From Planctomycetota bacterium (GTDB lineage Bacteria > Planctomycetota > Planctomycetia > Pirellulales > Lacipirellulaceae): a stretch of DNA of 64,000 nucleotides. The position numbers and the translations under genes are program-made. Where the stretch lies: positions 1-64,000 of the forward strand of contig JAJDEF010000005.1 of assembly GCA_029259945.1 (NCBI GenBank), read 5' to 3'. The notes beneath the pieces are model-generated. The model had not been told where the DNA came from, did no database searches, and worked only from the letters and a program-made list of their open reading frames with translations. Shown here piece by piece: positions 34,601 to 43,826 of this stretch (positions are counted from its first letter, which is position 1; the number at the start of each line of letters is the position of its first letter).

Positions 34601-34707
34601 CTGCAAAGTTGTTGTGGGGAGGCGTCTCCGACGCCGATCGAGCGTCTGAATCGTGCACTTTCGGCGTCGGAGGCGCCTCCCACAATCGTTCGATATCAAC
34701 TTTGCAG
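34601..34707. repeat. Nested fold-back element related to 31300-31355
   Basis: The outer arms CTGCAAAGTTG and CAACTTTGCAG (11 bp, perfect) enclose a second palindrome at 34612-34685, TTGTGGGGAGGCG...CGCCTCCCACAA. Inside this TCCGACGCCGA faces TCGGCGTCGGA. The 34612-34685 core matches the right half of the element at 31300-31355. It lies between the divergent thioesterase and ACT genes. Confidence 0.8.
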
Positions 34708-34815
34708 TCCTCCTGCTAGGAAGTTCGTTTAGTTGCAATTCAGGCTCAATAACTCTATATTGTGCAGCGGTTTAAGTGACGTTAGCAGCGACTCGAAGTT
34801 CATGGAGAGCGAATC

Positions 34816-35307
34816 ATGAGTACTGGCGAAGGAGCAGGCCTGGACTTTTCGACCTTGCGGGGACGCGATTATCCCTCGATTCGCCAATTTACGGTCTTTT
34901 TGGAGAATCGGGTTGGTCAGCTGCTGGAGGTAGTGCGTCGATTTGAAGGGAGCAACGTACGGATTGTTGCACTGACGATTTCAGATTCTACCGAGTGTGC
35001 TGTCGTGCGTTTTTTGTTGAGCGACCCCGAACAGGGGCGAGAGGTGCTTGAACGTGCGGGGTTGGCCATTGTCGAGTCTGACCTGATCGGTGTCGAGTTG
35101 CCCGACAGCCCACAACCGCTGCTTCGGGTATGTACCGCGCTGCTGCAGGCGGAGGTCAATATATCGCAAGTCTATCCGCTGCTGGCTCGTCCACATGGCC
35201 GCCCTGCGGTGGCTTTGATGGTCGATAACATTCAATTTGCGTTAGAAACGTTATCGGCAAAGGGTTTTACACCCATCAACGAGGACGACCTGTTGAACTA
35301 CGAGTGA
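34816..35307 (+). CDS. Tandem ACT-domain protein
   Basis: A 163-aa protein made of two ACT domains: ~20-90 (FTVFLENRVGQLLEVVRRF) and ~95-160 (LLRVCTALLQAEVNISQVYPL). ACT domains bind amino acids and control metabolic enzymes. This is the free-standing two-domain form seen near or apart from aspartate kinase and ilvH-type genes. Its ligand cannot be read from sequence. AGAGCGA before the start is a weak ribosome-binding site. Confidence 0.85.
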   Translation: MSTGEGAGLDFSTLRGRDYPSIRQFTVFLENRVGQLLEVVRRFEGSNVRIVALTISDSTECAVVRFLLSDPEQGREVLERAGLAIVESDLIGVELPDSPQPLLRVCTALLQAEVNISQVYPLLARPHGRPAVALMVDNIQFALETLSAKGFTPINEDDLLNYE

Positions 35308-35406
35308 AGGGTGGTAGCGGGAGGTGAGTGTAGGTCACTTGCTTCAGGGCGAGAGACCGCACCGAGGCTTGAGAGCAAATAGCATTGTGTTAGGAACGAC
35401 AGAGAA

Positions 35407-36102
35407 ATGCCCATACAAGTCACATGCCCTGGGTGTCACACTCGGTTTAAGGTAGGCGACCAGCATGCTGGTAAATCAGGAGCCTGCCCCAAGTGCAAAG
35501 GGGCGATTCAGATTCCCGAGGCGTCGGACGAGGTAGTGATTCACGCCCCTGAGCTTGAGGCTGGAGCGGTCGACTCGAAGGGTCGTTCGGTACTCAAGCC
35601 GATTAAGCGTAAGGAAGCAAAGTTCAGCGCCAATGCCCTTGCGATTGTTATTGGCCTGATACTCTTGAGCATTGCCGTTGCTTGGCTGATCGGCCAGAGC
35701 GACCTCGAAGACGCCCAACGATGGTGGGTACTGGTTGGCGGAGCAATTCTTTTGGGCCCGTTGATTTCGTATGCAGGCTACTCATTTTTGCGTGACGACG
35801 AATTGGGTGTTTACCAAGGGACTGACGTTGTCGTTCGTTCGCTGAGTTGCGGATTGGTCTACGCCTTGCTTTGGGGAGTCTACATGTATGTTGGGGTGCA
35901 ACTCTTTGATTTTGAGGCGGGTTTGAACGTGGCGCAGATTCTCGGCATGGGGGCACCCATTTTAGGTGTCGGGGCTTTGGCGGCGTTTGTCTGTTTCGAT
36001 CTCGACCCAACGTCAGGGTTCTTTCACTATGCGTTATATGTGTTGGTCACCGTCGGGCTGCGTTTTGTGATGCAATTACCATTTCTTCCCGGTATGAATT
36101 AA
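35407..36102 (+). CDS. Zinc-ribbon membrane protein, unknown function
   Basis: A 231-aa protein. The first 35 residues form a zinc ribbon with two CxxC pairs (CPGCHTRF and CPKCKGAI, the MJ0042-like pattern common in planctomycetes). About five membrane segments follow from residue ~80 to the end. A cytoplasmic zinc ribbon on a polytopic protein suggests a regulatory or assembly role, but none is known. The gene ends just before a fold-back element that fills the intergenic space. Confidence 0.7.
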   Translation: MPIQVTCPGCHTRFKVGDQHAGKSGACPKCKGAIQIPEASDEVVIHAPELEAGAVDSKGRSVLKPIKRKEAKFSANALAIVIGLILLSIAVAWLIGQSDLEDAQRWWVLVGGAILLGPLISYAGYSFLRDDELGVYQGTDVVVRSLSCGLVYALLWGVYMYVGVQLFDFEAGLNVAQILGMGAPILGVGALAAFVCFDLDPTSGFFHYALYVLVTVGLRFVMQLPFLPGMN

Positions 36103-36124
36103 GTCTTTGAAGGTGGATAGGCCT

Positions 36125-36383
36125 CTCGCAAAGGCGCTAAGGCGCAAAGGAAAGAATCGATCAAAAAACCCGCGAAACGAAAAAATGCTTCCGATAGAAA
36201 AATAGTTACTAAAAAGGTATCACGCAGAGACGCCGAGACAGCAGAGTCGTTGAGTCGACCAGGGCTTTCCGGCAGCCAGTATTTCGATATTTGCTGCGAT
36301 CGCTATTCCCCACACCTTTTCTCTGCCGCCTCTGCGACTTTGCGTTATTTCCATCACTTTTTCGCGACTTAGGCCTTTGCGAG
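36125..36383. repeat. 259-bp MITE-like element with nested inverted repeats
   Basis: The ends CTCGCAAAGGC and GCCTTTGCGAG are perfect inverted repeats; the similarity extends imperfectly to about 25 bp. Inside, CACGCAGAGACGCCGAGACA (36221-36240) faces CTCTGCCGCCTCTGCG (36321-36336). No gene is contained. It occupies nearly all the space between two same-strand genes. Confidence 0.75.
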
Positions 36384-36407
36384 TAGTTCAACTTCCTTTA
36401 TTTGCCT

Positions 36408-37739
36408 ATGACTTCGCTTCGCCAAATTCCAGAAGTCGCTGCGTTGCGTAGCGGATGTGGATTGATACGGATTCCGCCCGAGCTGGACGTGCCGTTAACC
36501 GCTCGTGTGCGCCAATTGATCGATACGGTGGAGTTCCGGCGTCTGGCTAACATTAGCCAGCTCGGCTTGGTGGGGTTGGTTTACCCGGCTGCGAACCATA
36601 CGCGGTTCGAGCACTCGCTGGGCGTCTATCGCATGGCGCTGCTGTTTTTGGATCGTTTAGCAGACGATCCACGGTTTGGGGCCCTCATCGAGCCTCGCGA
36701 TGCAGAGCGTTTTTTGGTTGCGGCATTGTTGCATGACTTGGGGCATTGGCCATTTTGCCATCCGATCGAAGATATTTCGTTGCCGCAAGTTCCCAGTCAC
36801 GAGCTATTTGCAAACAGTTTTTTGCTGGAAGGCGAAGTCGCCGACGTTTTGCGAGAAGAGTGGGACTTGCAACCTCGTGAGATTGTGGAGCTGCTTTCAG
36901 ACAAAGCCACGGATCGAAAGACTCGGTTGTTGCAGAGCCTGCTGTCGGGCCCGATTGATGTCGACAAGATGGACTATCTGATGCGAGATAGTCTGCACGC
37001 TGGGGTGCCTTATGGGCGCAATTTCGACCAAGCCCGACTCATTCAAAGCTTGTGTCTGAACGAGAAAGGCGACGGGCTCGCTATTTCAGACAAGGGGCGT
37101 ACTGCGGCTGAAATGCTGGTGTTTGCGCGCTATGTGATGTTCAGCGAGGTTTATTGGCACCATGCCGTGCGATCGGCAACCGCGATGTTGCAACGGGCGT
37201 TTATATTGTTGCATGAATCGCTTGATATCGATTTGCTCTTTCGTCAAACGGAGCAGCAAATGGTCGAAGGGCTACTTGCTGCGGCTGGTGATGGGGGGGC
37301 TCGGGACTTGCTAGACGGGCTTTTTGGTCCCACGCGTCGACTTTACAAACGAGTTGCGCAATACAGCCTGTTTCAAGAGAACGATCTTTATCAAATGCTC
37401 GCAAGAAAGCCTTATCCCTGGTTGGTGCGTTGCGCCGAGCATTTTGCGGGGGTGGCGAGCACCGCCTTGTCGCGGGTAATCGCTCCGCACGAGATTCTAT
37501 TTGATGCCCCGCCGATGAAGTTGGAGGTTGAGTTCCAGATCGACGTCTACTTCGCTAAAGAAGATTGCTATCGGCGTCTGGGCGATATTTCGCCGGTTGT
37601 CAAAACATTGGCACGCGAACAATTTGACGACTACGTCAAGCGGGTACGTTTGTTCGTGCATCCCCGGGTCGCTGACGACCTGAAGTCGCTTGTGCAACTG
37701 CCAGAGTTGATTGCGGAAGCAGCAGAGCTAACTGGTTGA
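36408..37739 (+). CDS. HD-domain phosphohydrolase (dGTPase-related)
   Basis: A protein of about 443 aa. The HD motif is split as usual: HTRFEHSLGV (first His), LVAALLHDLGHWPFCHP (HD), then IDVDKMDYLMRDS (last Asp). This arrangement matches the SamHD1/dGTPase-related HD proteins. Substrate may be a dNTP or another nucleotide. The ATG at 36408 was preferred over the TTG at 36402. The gene starts 25 nt after the end of a fold-back element, so its promoter may lie within that element. Confidence 0.85.
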   Translation: MTSLRQIPEVAALRSGCGLIRIPPELDVPLTARVRQLIDTVEFRRLANISQLGLVGLVYPAANHTRFEHSLGVYRMALLFLDRLADDPRFGALIEPRDAERFLVAALLHDLGHWPFCHPIEDISLPQVPSHELFANSFLLEGEVADVLREEWDLQPREIVELLSDKATDRKTRLLQSLLSGPIDVDKMDYLMRDSLHAGVPYGRNFDQARLIQSLCLNEKGDGLAISDKGRTAAEMLVFARYVMFSEVYWHHAVRSATAMLQRAFILLHESLDIDLLFRQTEQQMVEGLLAAAGDGGARDLLDGLFGPTRRLYKRVAQYSLFQENDLYQMLARKPYPWLVRCAEHFAGVASTALSRVIAPHEILFDAPPMKLEVEFQIDVYFAKEDCYRRLGDISPVVKTLAREQFDDYVKRVRLFVHPRVADDLKSLVQLPELIAEAAELTG

Positions 37740-37751
37740 GACGACGTTTGC

Positions 37752-38141
37752 TTAAGTCGCCGATGCGGGCTGCAATTCTTCCGGCGCATGAGTCACTGCC
37801 CGATATTTAGCTAGGCTATTTTCGATGACCTCAACGGTAGCAAAGCCCAGGTCGGTAACAATGCTTTCCATGGGCCGGACACGGACGGATTGGTGATAGA
37901 GTAAGCTGGATAAGTCGTCTTCGGTAAGTATGCCCGCTTTTAACGCCAGATCACCAAAGAGTTCCTTAGGTTCGTCTGCTTGCGTACGTAGCACTTTGAA
38001 AACGTCTTTGACGGTGAGCTTGCCTAGTTCGATGGCAAGAGCACCTACCTGCGGGCGGGAAGCCAATTGGCATTCGAGTGCTTCAATAAATTGTGAAGGC
38101 GTGATCGCGCCCTGTTTTACAAGAAAAAGTCCAAATTGCAT
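37752..38141 (-). CDS. MSHEN/GspE-N-like regulatory protein
   Basis: A 129-aa protein with repeated short helix pairs (LFLVKQGAITPSQFIEAL, then FGDLALKAGILTEDDLSSLL) like those in the N-terminal MSHEN domain of type II secretion ATPases, some of which bind cyclic di-GMP. It is free-standing. Whether it has the RxGxxL/GxxL nucleotide-binding pattern is unclear (the first unit has FGLFL). The role is unknown. It converges with the HD gene. Confidence 0.7.
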   Translation of the reverse strand: MQFGLFLVKQGAITPSQFIEALECQLASRPQVGALAIELGKLTVKDVFKVLRTQADEPKELFGDLALKAGILTEDDLSSLLYHQSVRVRPMESIVTDLGFATVEVIENSLAKYRAVTHAPEELQPASAT

Positions 38142-38760
38142 CGTCTGCCCCTTTTCGATTACATAAAGTTTGGGTTTCGGCTCACTTATAAGGTCATCTG
38201 GTTGGTGATCTGAAGCTACTATTTTCCGTATTTATTTTAGAAACTTAGGAAAGGTTAGGTCAGCAATTGCGAGCATCTTGGTGAGAAGCAGGAAACCATC
38301 TGAGAAATTCGTTCTAGAGATTGCAAAACACCTACGATCGTTACAGCCTGAGCGCCAATTTGATGGCCGTCGATTGTCTGTACAAAAGCAGGGCAGATTT
38401 TTTTGTACACAGTCGCAGTTTGTGTTGTTTTCGCTTGGTTACCGCGGATGGTGTTTCGGCATGTGCAGGTTATTCGAACTAAAACACCGCCATGATAATC
38501 TGGAGAAAATACGCCTTGTCTGCCGATAGGGTATTTAGAGTCGGTTTCAGAACTCTATAACAGGCATCCTACGGCCAGAATTTTTTGTGCAGAAGTGGGT
38601 TTTGAAACCGGCGGTAGAACAGAGTGGTTGCTCTTGTTCGGCTCGCAATGGATGTGTGTCGTTTGAAACTCCCCCCTGATTGCATCAAGCAGACGAGGCT
38701 TGGCGCTAACTCCCCCGATTGGTAGTTGAGCAGTTTCCCGTACTGTTTGGCTTGCAAACG
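38142..38760. other. Long intergenic region with a weak reading frame
   Basis: A GTG-started frame at 38278-38529 (83 aa) has no motif or clear ribosome-binding site and is not called. A hairpin-forming TGTACAAAA (38379-38387) faces TTTTGTACA (38401-38409). Nothing else supported. Confidence 0.35.
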
Positions 38761-39396
38761 ATGACTTCTAGTAGCCCCCATTACTTGCTTTTCGCTGAGG
38801 CAAGTCGTAGTAGCCGGTCCATTCAGACTTGGCGGTTTGTCCTTCAAAACGTCGAAACGCATCGTCGTTTCTGTGCCACCGATACCGAGCCGACAGAATG
38901 TAGCGAGAGGCTAGAGCTGTTAGCTGTGGTGAGAGGTCTCGAAGCACTCGATGGCCCGGCTCGTGTTACCTTGGTGACGAAAAGTCGATACGTGAGTCGA
39001 GGTTTAAAGTCTGGCTTGGAAGAATGGCGAGCCAATCGATGGTGCTGGGAACGTTTTGGTCGAATGGTGCCCGTGCGTGATCGTGATCTGTGGCAACGCG
39101 TCGATCGGGCCTTACAGTATCACCTAGTCGATTGTCAGACTTGGCATTTCGACGACAAGGTTTTAGGTGACGTGGTTGATGAAGCATCTTCGACACTACA
39201 GCGTAAGGACCCGCCTACCAGAAGGCTGACACCCAAGTATCGACTTAAACAGGCAAATGGATCATCGCGGCGGATTCGCACGGACCGTCAGCAAGTGCGG
39301 TCGCAGCCTGCAGCCCTGACAATCGATACCGTCTGGAAGAATACAAAATCGTGGGCCTACGCGCTCACTCGCCCTGCCTTGAGGTCTACGGCATAG
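38761..39396 (+). CDS. Degenerate RNase H-like protein
   Basis: A protein of about 211 aa. Its central part follows the RNase HI pattern: the helix ERLELLAVVRGLEAL (with the conserved Glu), then VTLVTKSRYVSRGLKSGLEEW, in place of the usual VxxxTDSxYVxxGIxxW. The catalytic aspartate of TDS is lysine here, and the first-strand aspartate (TDGS) is replaced by FAEAS. The active site is therefore lost. It may still bind RNA/DNA hybrids. The C-terminal tail is basic. It lies 159 nt before glgB. Confidence 0.65.
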   Translation: MTSSSPHYLLFAEASRSSRSIQTWRFVLQNVETHRRFCATDTEPTECSERLELLAVVRGLEALDGPARVTLVTKSRYVSRGLKSGLEEWRANRWCWERFGRMVPVRDRDLWQRVDRALQYHLVDCQTWHFDDKVLGDVVDEASSTLQRKDPPTRRLTPKYRLKQANGSSRRIRTDRQQVRSQPAALTIDTVWKNTKSWAYALTRPALRSTA

Positions 39397-39555
39397 TTGT
39401 CTTCTTCTCGGTAAGTCTGCTGGGGGATGCGCTTTAACCCCTGGTTTTATAGAGCCGATAGATTGAAAAGAGCAAATAGGGTAGAGGATTATCAATTTCT
39501 AGTCGGCAAAGTGACTTTGTTTCAAGTACAACAGAACACAAGAAGGACGATTCCC

Positions 39556-41778
39556 GTGCGATCTCAGGTAGATGTGAGTGCCATTGCTCCGGTAGTTTAC
39601 GGCCACCATGAAAATCCGTTCGAGGTTTTAGGGCCTCACGAAATCGAAGAGGATGGTCGCCGTGCATTAGCGGTACGGGCCTACTTGCCAGAATCGAAGC
39701 AAGTATGGCTCGTGGATCAGAAACATGGGATTTCGCAGCCGATGCGTCGGATCCATCCGACGGGACTCTTCGAAGCAATTTGTTCTTCCGAAGTTTATGA
39801 CAAACAAGATGGCCCGACCTACCAATTTCGCGCAGTGAACCAAGCAGGTACGCAGACAACAATGCACGACCCCTATGCCTTTCCGCCGCTTTTGACCGAC
39901 TACGACCTCCATCTGCTTGCCGAGGGGCAGCACTGGGACAGTTACAACAAGCTGGGTGCGCACCAGCGCGAGATCAACGGAGTGGTGGGCACGAACTTCG
40001 CTGTTTGGGCTCCGAATGCGGACAGTGTTAGCATTGTCGGTGATTTTAACAATTGGGATCGTCGCCCCCATGCGATGCGCAAACATATGCCGAGTGGAAT
40101 TTGGGAATTGTTTTTACCCGAGTTGCCGTTCGGCACGTTGTATAAGTTCGCAGTAAAAGACCGTTGGGGCAAGGTCGTCGAAAAATGCGACCCCTATGGT
40201 TTTGCTGCCGAGTTGCCGCCACGCACTGCGAATATCGTGACGGACCTAGAGAGTTATGAGTGGGCAGACGCCGATTGGCTGGCGAAGCGCGAGCAACACA
40301 ACGGTCTGGATGCCCCGATTTCGATCTACGAGGTTCATCTGGGCAGTTGGAAGAAGGATCATCATGGCGAAACACAATGGTTGAATTACCGAGATTTGGC
40401 GCATCAGTTGGTCGCGTATTGCAAGGAGTTGGGCTATACGCATCTGGAGCTGATGCCGATTAGCGAGCATCCTTTTACCGGGAGCTGGGGCTATCAGACC
40501 GTGGGCTACTTTGCGGCAACGAGTCGATATGGGTCGCCCGAGGATTTCAAGTATTTTGTTGATCACTGTCACCAGAACGATATTGGGGTGCTGATCGACT
40601 GGGTGCCGGCACATTTCCCTAAAGATAGCCACGGCCTCGACACCTTTGACGGCACGGCACTGTATGAACACGCTGATCCTCGGCAGGGCGAGCATCCTGA
40701 CTGGGGAACGAAGATTTTTAATTACAGCCGTAACGAAGTGCGGAACTTTTTAGTTTCGAACGCGTTGTTTTGGCTTGACCAATATCACATCGATGGGCTG
40801 CGGGTCGATGCGGTGGCGTCGATGCTGTATCTGGACTACAGCCGCGAAGATGGGGACTGGGTTCCCAATATGTATGGTGGTCGCGAAAATCTAGAGGCGA
40901 TTTCGCTTGTCAAAGAATTTAACGAACAGGTCCATCTGCAGCACCCTGGCGTCTTGACGGTTGCTGAGGAATCGACAGCCTGGGGCGGTGTCTCGCGACC
41001 GACCTACCTAGGTGGCTTGGGATTCAGCCTGAAATGGAATATGGGCTGGATGAACGATACGCTGCAGTACATGCGACACGATCCGATTCACCGAGGTTAT
41101 CACCACGATGAATTGACCTTCTCGCTGATCTATGCGTTTACCGAAAATTTTGTTCTGCCATTCTCACACGACGAAGTGGTACACGGCAAAGGGTCGATGC
41201 TTGACCAAATGCCGGGCGACCTCTGGCAGAAATTCGCTAATCTGCGGTTGTTGTACGGCTACCAATGGACACACCCTGGCAAGAAAGTTCAGTTTATGGG
41301 CGGCGAGATCGCTCAGTGGAAAGAATGGGATTGTGACAACGAATTGCAGTGGGATCTTCTGCAGTGGGAGACGCACCAAGGAATCCAAAAGCTAGTAGGC
41401 GACCTGAACAAGGTTTACCAGCGTGAGCCAGCTCTGCATCAAGTCGATTTCGAGAACGGCGGGTTTGAATGGATCGATAGCCACAACCACAACGATAGTG
41501 TGTTGGTTTATATTCGTCGGGCAAAGGATCCTGAAGACTATGTGGTGGTCGTTTGCAACTTCACGCCGGTCGTGCGAACCAACTATCGACTTGGTATGCC
41601 TGAAGGTGGCTGGTACGACGAAATTCTTAATACCGACTCGCAATACTACGGCGGAAGCAACGTGGGCAACGCCCCGGGTGTGAACGTCAAAGAACGCGAA
41701 AGTCACGGCCGGCCGTTTTCTGTTGAACTGACGTTGCCGCCCCTGTCGGTCATGGTGCTGAAGCCGAGAAGAGAGTAA
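39556..41778 (+). CDS. glgB: 1,4-alpha-glucan branching enzyme
   Basis: GH13 branching enzyme of glycogen synthesis, ~740 aa. The N-terminal carbohydrate-binding domain is [15 protein letters not shown]; a CBM48 follows ([20 protein letters not shown]). The catalytic (beta/alpha)8 domain has [12 protein letters not shown] (nucleophile Asp), VAEESTAW (acid Glu) and [14 protein letters not shown] (third Asp). The GTG at 39556 has AAGGACG at good distance and starts a normal N-terminus; an upstream ATG at 39427 would add 43 residues unlike the family. No other glg gene is nearby. Confidence 0.95.
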   Translation: MRSQVDVSAIAPVVYGHHENPFEVLGPHEIEEDGRRALAVRAYLPESKQVWLVDQKHGISQPMRRIHPTGLFEAICSSEVYDKQDGPTYQFRAVNQAGTQTTMHDPYAFPPLLTDYDLHLLAEGQHWDSYNKLGAHQREINGVVGTNFAVWAPNADSVSIVGDFNNWDRRPHAMRKHMPSGIWELFLPELPFGTLYKFAVKDRWGKVVEKCDPYGFAAELPPRTANIVTDLESYEWADADWLAKREQHNGLDAPISIYEVHLGSWKKDHHGETQWLNYRDLAHQLVAYCKELGYTHLELMPISEHPFTGSWGYQTVGYFAATSRYGSPEDFKYFVDHCHQNDIGVLIDWVPAHFPKDSHGLDTFDGTALYEHADPRQGEHPDWGTKIFNYSRNEVRNFLVSNALFWLDQYHIDGLRVDAVASMLYLDYSREDGDWVPNMYGGRENLEAISLVKEFNEQVHLQHPGVLTVAEESTAWGGVSRPTYLGGLGFSLKWNMGWMNDTLQYMRHDPIHRGYHHDELTFSLIYAFTENFVLPFSHDEVVHGKGSMLDQMPGDLWQKFANLRLLYGYQWTHPGKKVQFMGGEIAQWKEWDCDNELQWDLLQWETHQGIQKLVGDLNKVYQREPALHQVDFENGGFEWIDSHNHNDSVLVYIRRAKDPEDYVVVVCNFTPVVRTNYRLGMPEGGWYDEILNTDSQYYGGSNVGNAPGVNVKERESHGRPFSVELTLPPLSVMVLKPRRE

Positions 41779-41888
41779 TCGATAGCCCTATTCTTTTTTG
41801 CCCTAGCATCAAAGTAGGTGGGATAGGCCAAAGTGAAGCGACGGCCCATCGGTTCAGGTGGGGAATCAAATTTCTGGTCGTGCAGCTA

Positions 41889-41916
41889 TTGACATCCCAT
41901 AAATAGCATATATACT
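41889..41916 (+). promoter_or_regulatory. Strong promoter of the toxin-antitoxin pair
   Basis: TTGACA (41889-41894), a 16-nt spacer and TATACT (41911-41916). The first codon of the toxin gene begins 8 nt after the -10 box, so transcription would start at or next to the ATG and give a leaderless mRNA. Confidence 0.6.
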
Positions 41917-41923
41917 TTAAGTT

Positions 41924-42205
41924 ATGTGGGATATCTTTGAACACCGAAGGGTGGGTAGGCAAATAAAGACGGCCCCGGCAGAGGTGTTGAAACGATATGA
42001 AAAATGGAAAGATATCATTGCAATATCCGGTCCAAGTGGGGTGAGGAAAATCAAAGGATTTAATGATGAAGCGTTAAAGGGAGAATGGAAAAAGCACCGC
42101 TCCTCCCGCCTGGGGCTCCAGTATCGTGTTATTTACAAGGTAGCTAAAGAACAGGTTCTGGTTCAAGTCGTGACTCTAACGCCTCATGATTACAGGAGGA
42201 AATGA
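41924..42205 (+). CDS. RelE/HigB-type toxin
   Basis: A 93-aa protein of the RelE/ParE/HigB fold, probably a ribosome-dependent mRNA endonuclease. The end RLGLQYRVIYKVAKEQVLVQ followed by VTLTPHDYRRK matches the beta-sheet core and C-terminal His/Tyr region of HigB-like toxins. The antitoxin gene follows at once; toxin-first order is typical of higBA. The gene has a strong promoter and an AT-rich composition unlike its neighbours, which suggests transfer. Confidence 0.85.
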   Translation: MWDIFEHRRVGRQIKTAPAEVLKRYEKWKDIIAISGPSGVRKIKGFNDEALKGEWKKHRSSRLGLQYRVIYKVAKEQVLVQVVTLTPHDYRRK

Positions 42206-42206
42206 C

Positions 42207-42461
42207 ATGAAAGATTATCGTCGCGCTAAAAAAAATGTGGATGTCACGGTCGGAGAATCGGTTCGAATCATCCGAGAGCTTCAAGAGCTTAGCCAGAATG
42301 ACTTGGCTGAGATAACAGGTATCGCTCAGTCAACGATCTCGGCGATTGAAAACGATCGGGTTAAGCTCGGCGTAGAGCGGGCAAAGGTTCTTGCTAGAGC
42401 CTTGCGGTGCCATCCAGCAGTGTTAGTGTTTCCCGGTTGGGATACTGAGGTCGCCGCATAA
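42207..42461 (+). CDS. HigA-like XRE-family antitoxin
   Basis: An 84-aa protein with an XRE helix-turn-helix: SVRIIRELQELSQNDLAEIT then GIAQSTISAIEND. The start ATG at 42207 has AGGAGGA at 42194-42200, and lies 1 nt after the toxin stop. The protein is expected to bind the toxin and repress the shared promoter at 41889-41916. Confidence 0.87.
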   Translation: MKDYRRAKKNVDVTVGESVRIIRELQELSQNDLAEITGIAQSTISAIENDRVKLGVERAKVLARALRCHPAVLVFPGWDTEVAA

Positions 42462-42521
42462 CGAGTCATTTGGGGCTAAGAGGTAATCGCCACCTATACT
42501 TCTTGTTCGGCGGAGCGAGAT

Positions 42522-42851
42522 ATGAGCACACGCAAAATTGACTTTTTGTCGCAGCCCTGGGAGACGCCTGCCCCAAATGTGCGGATGAAGGTTCACAAGG
42601 GCCTCGAAACGCAACTCAGGATGGTTGAGTTTACGAGCGGCTTCGTCGAAGCTGACTGGTGCTTACGCGGACACACCGGCTACGTACTCCACGGACGGAT
42701 GGAAGTGGACTTCGACGGGACTGTGGAGACCTTCGAGGCGGGTGACGGTTTGCTTATCCCGTCGGGTGAAGAACACAAGCACAAGGCCAGAATCCTAACA
42801 GAGACTGTGACGTTGATTCTGGTAGAAGCCATCGCTGAGCAAGCGAGTTGA
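42522..42851 (+). CDS. Cupin-domain protein
   Basis: A 109-aa single-domain cupin. GYVLHGRMEVDFDG (motif 1, with the usual first His pair reduced) and GDGLLIPSGEEHKHKARI (motif 2 with His) are seen. Most cupins bind a metal, but motif 1 lacks the HxH pair, so metal binding is doubtful. It follows the toxin-antitoxin pair in the same direction and may belong to the same acquired block. Confidence 0.75.
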   Translation: MSTRKIDFLSQPWETPAPNVRMKVHKGLETQLRMVEFTSGFVEADWCLRGHTGYVLHGRMEVDFDGTVETFEAGDGLLIPSGEEHKHKARILTETVTLILVEAIAEQAS

Positions 42852-42883
42852 TCACAACTTTCTGAAGGTATCGGTATAAGACG

Positions 42884-43381
42884 GTGTTCTCAGCAGGTAG
42901 ACGAAATGGGCGAAGAAAAAAAGTTGAAGAGGAATCCCTGTGGTCCTATTCGGTCATTTTCTTCGGGAGTGCTTTCGTTTATTGGGTTCCCGGAGTTCTT
43001 GTTCATGCCGCGATAAATAAAGAGCGATTTGGCTTAAAGAGCGTCATATTTATGACGTTACTGATGTCGATAGTATCGCTAATTGCAATACCCCGACTCC
43101 TACGTTTTTACCCTAAAGTATCTTCCGCCCGAAGAGTATTGGTTGCGTTACTCGGCATTTGGATGGCGGGGCCAGTTTATATGCATGTTTCGGCTGTTCT
43201 GTCGGGAAGAGGGTTTGCAACGCCAGACTTTACGTGGATTGAGGAACTCGCTTTGAGCTTGCTGCTGTTTCCAATCATCACATTCTCATTTGCAACCTAT
43301 GATGGTTCCTTGTACGCATTGCTAATTACTACGGTAGGCTTAATTGCTTTCGGAGGAGAGGCTGCGAGAAAAAGAGAGTAG
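42884..43381 (+). CDS. Four-pass membrane protein, unknown function
   Basis: A 165-aa protein with about four membrane segments (~22-42, 52-70, 85-105, 118-160) after a basic N-terminus. No family recognised. It is the last gene of the AT-richer block beginning at 41.9 kb. GGGCC/GGCCC at 43397-43414 forms a small hairpin between this gene and the converging acpS. Confidence 0.6.
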   Translation: MFSAGRRNGRRKKVEEESLWSYSVIFFGSAFVYWVPGVLVHAAINKERFGLKSVIFMTLLMSIVSLIAIPRLLRFYPKVSSARRVLVALLGIWMAGPVYMHVSAVLSGRGFATPDFTWIEELALSLLLFPIITFSFATYDGSLYALLITTVGLIAFGGEAARKRE

Positions 43382-43413
43382 GCTTTTCGCCCAAATGGGC
43401 CATCTAAGCGGCC

Positions 43414-43815
43414 CTATTCGGTGGGCGGGACGCCTTCGGCCACGGCGTAGGCGGTGGCGTGGCCTCGGCAGTGGGAGATGCTGATGTGCATGTGATGGAT
43501 GCCTGACTGTTCGCAGACCTCGCGTGCACCGCCGGCTAGGGCGATGATCGGGGCGCCGCCGGGCTTGTTGCGGACTTCGATGTCTCGCCAGCTAATGCCG
43601 CGTCGCCAGCCGGTGCCTAAGGCTTTTAGTACGGCTTCCTTCGCTGCCCAGCGTCCGGCGTAGTGTTGGGTCGCCGCTTTTTTAGTGGAGCAGTAGGCGA
43701 TTTCATGTTCGGTGTAGACGCGGCTGATGAATAGCTCGCCGTGGCGTTCAATCATCTGTGCGATTCGTAAACACTCGATAATGTCGGTGCCGATGCCTAG
43801 GATTTGCAATGCCAT
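43414..43815 (-). CDS. acpS: Holo-[acyl-carrier-protein] synthase
   Basis: Transfers 4'-phosphopantetheine from CoA to ACP. GIGTDIIECLRI carries the magnesium-binding aspartate, and HYAGRWAAKEAVLKALGTG the glutamate and lysine of the AcpS signature. Length ~133 aa is normal for a trimeric AcpS. The ATG at 43815 starts right before the first strand; an upstream extension to 43947 would overlap trpS. Only 11 nt separate it from trpS, so the two are cotranscribed. Confidence 0.92.
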   Translation of the reverse strand: MALQILGIGTDIIECLRIAQMIERHGELFISRVYTEHEIAYCSTKKAATQHYAGRWAAKEAVLKALGTGWRRGISWRDIEVRNKPGGAPIIALAGGAREVCEQSGIHHMHISISHCRGHATAYAVAEGVPPTE

Positions 43816-43826
43816 AGCTGTGCCTA

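Noticed and set aside
25394-36383. Possible CRISPR array among the repeats
   Set aside because: The repeats are palindromic units of different families at irregular spacing, not regular short direct repeats with unique spacers; no cas genes seen.
38278-38529. GTG-started 83-aa frame
   Set aside because: No ribosome-binding site, domain or flanking context; it contains a hairpin-forming inverted repeat.
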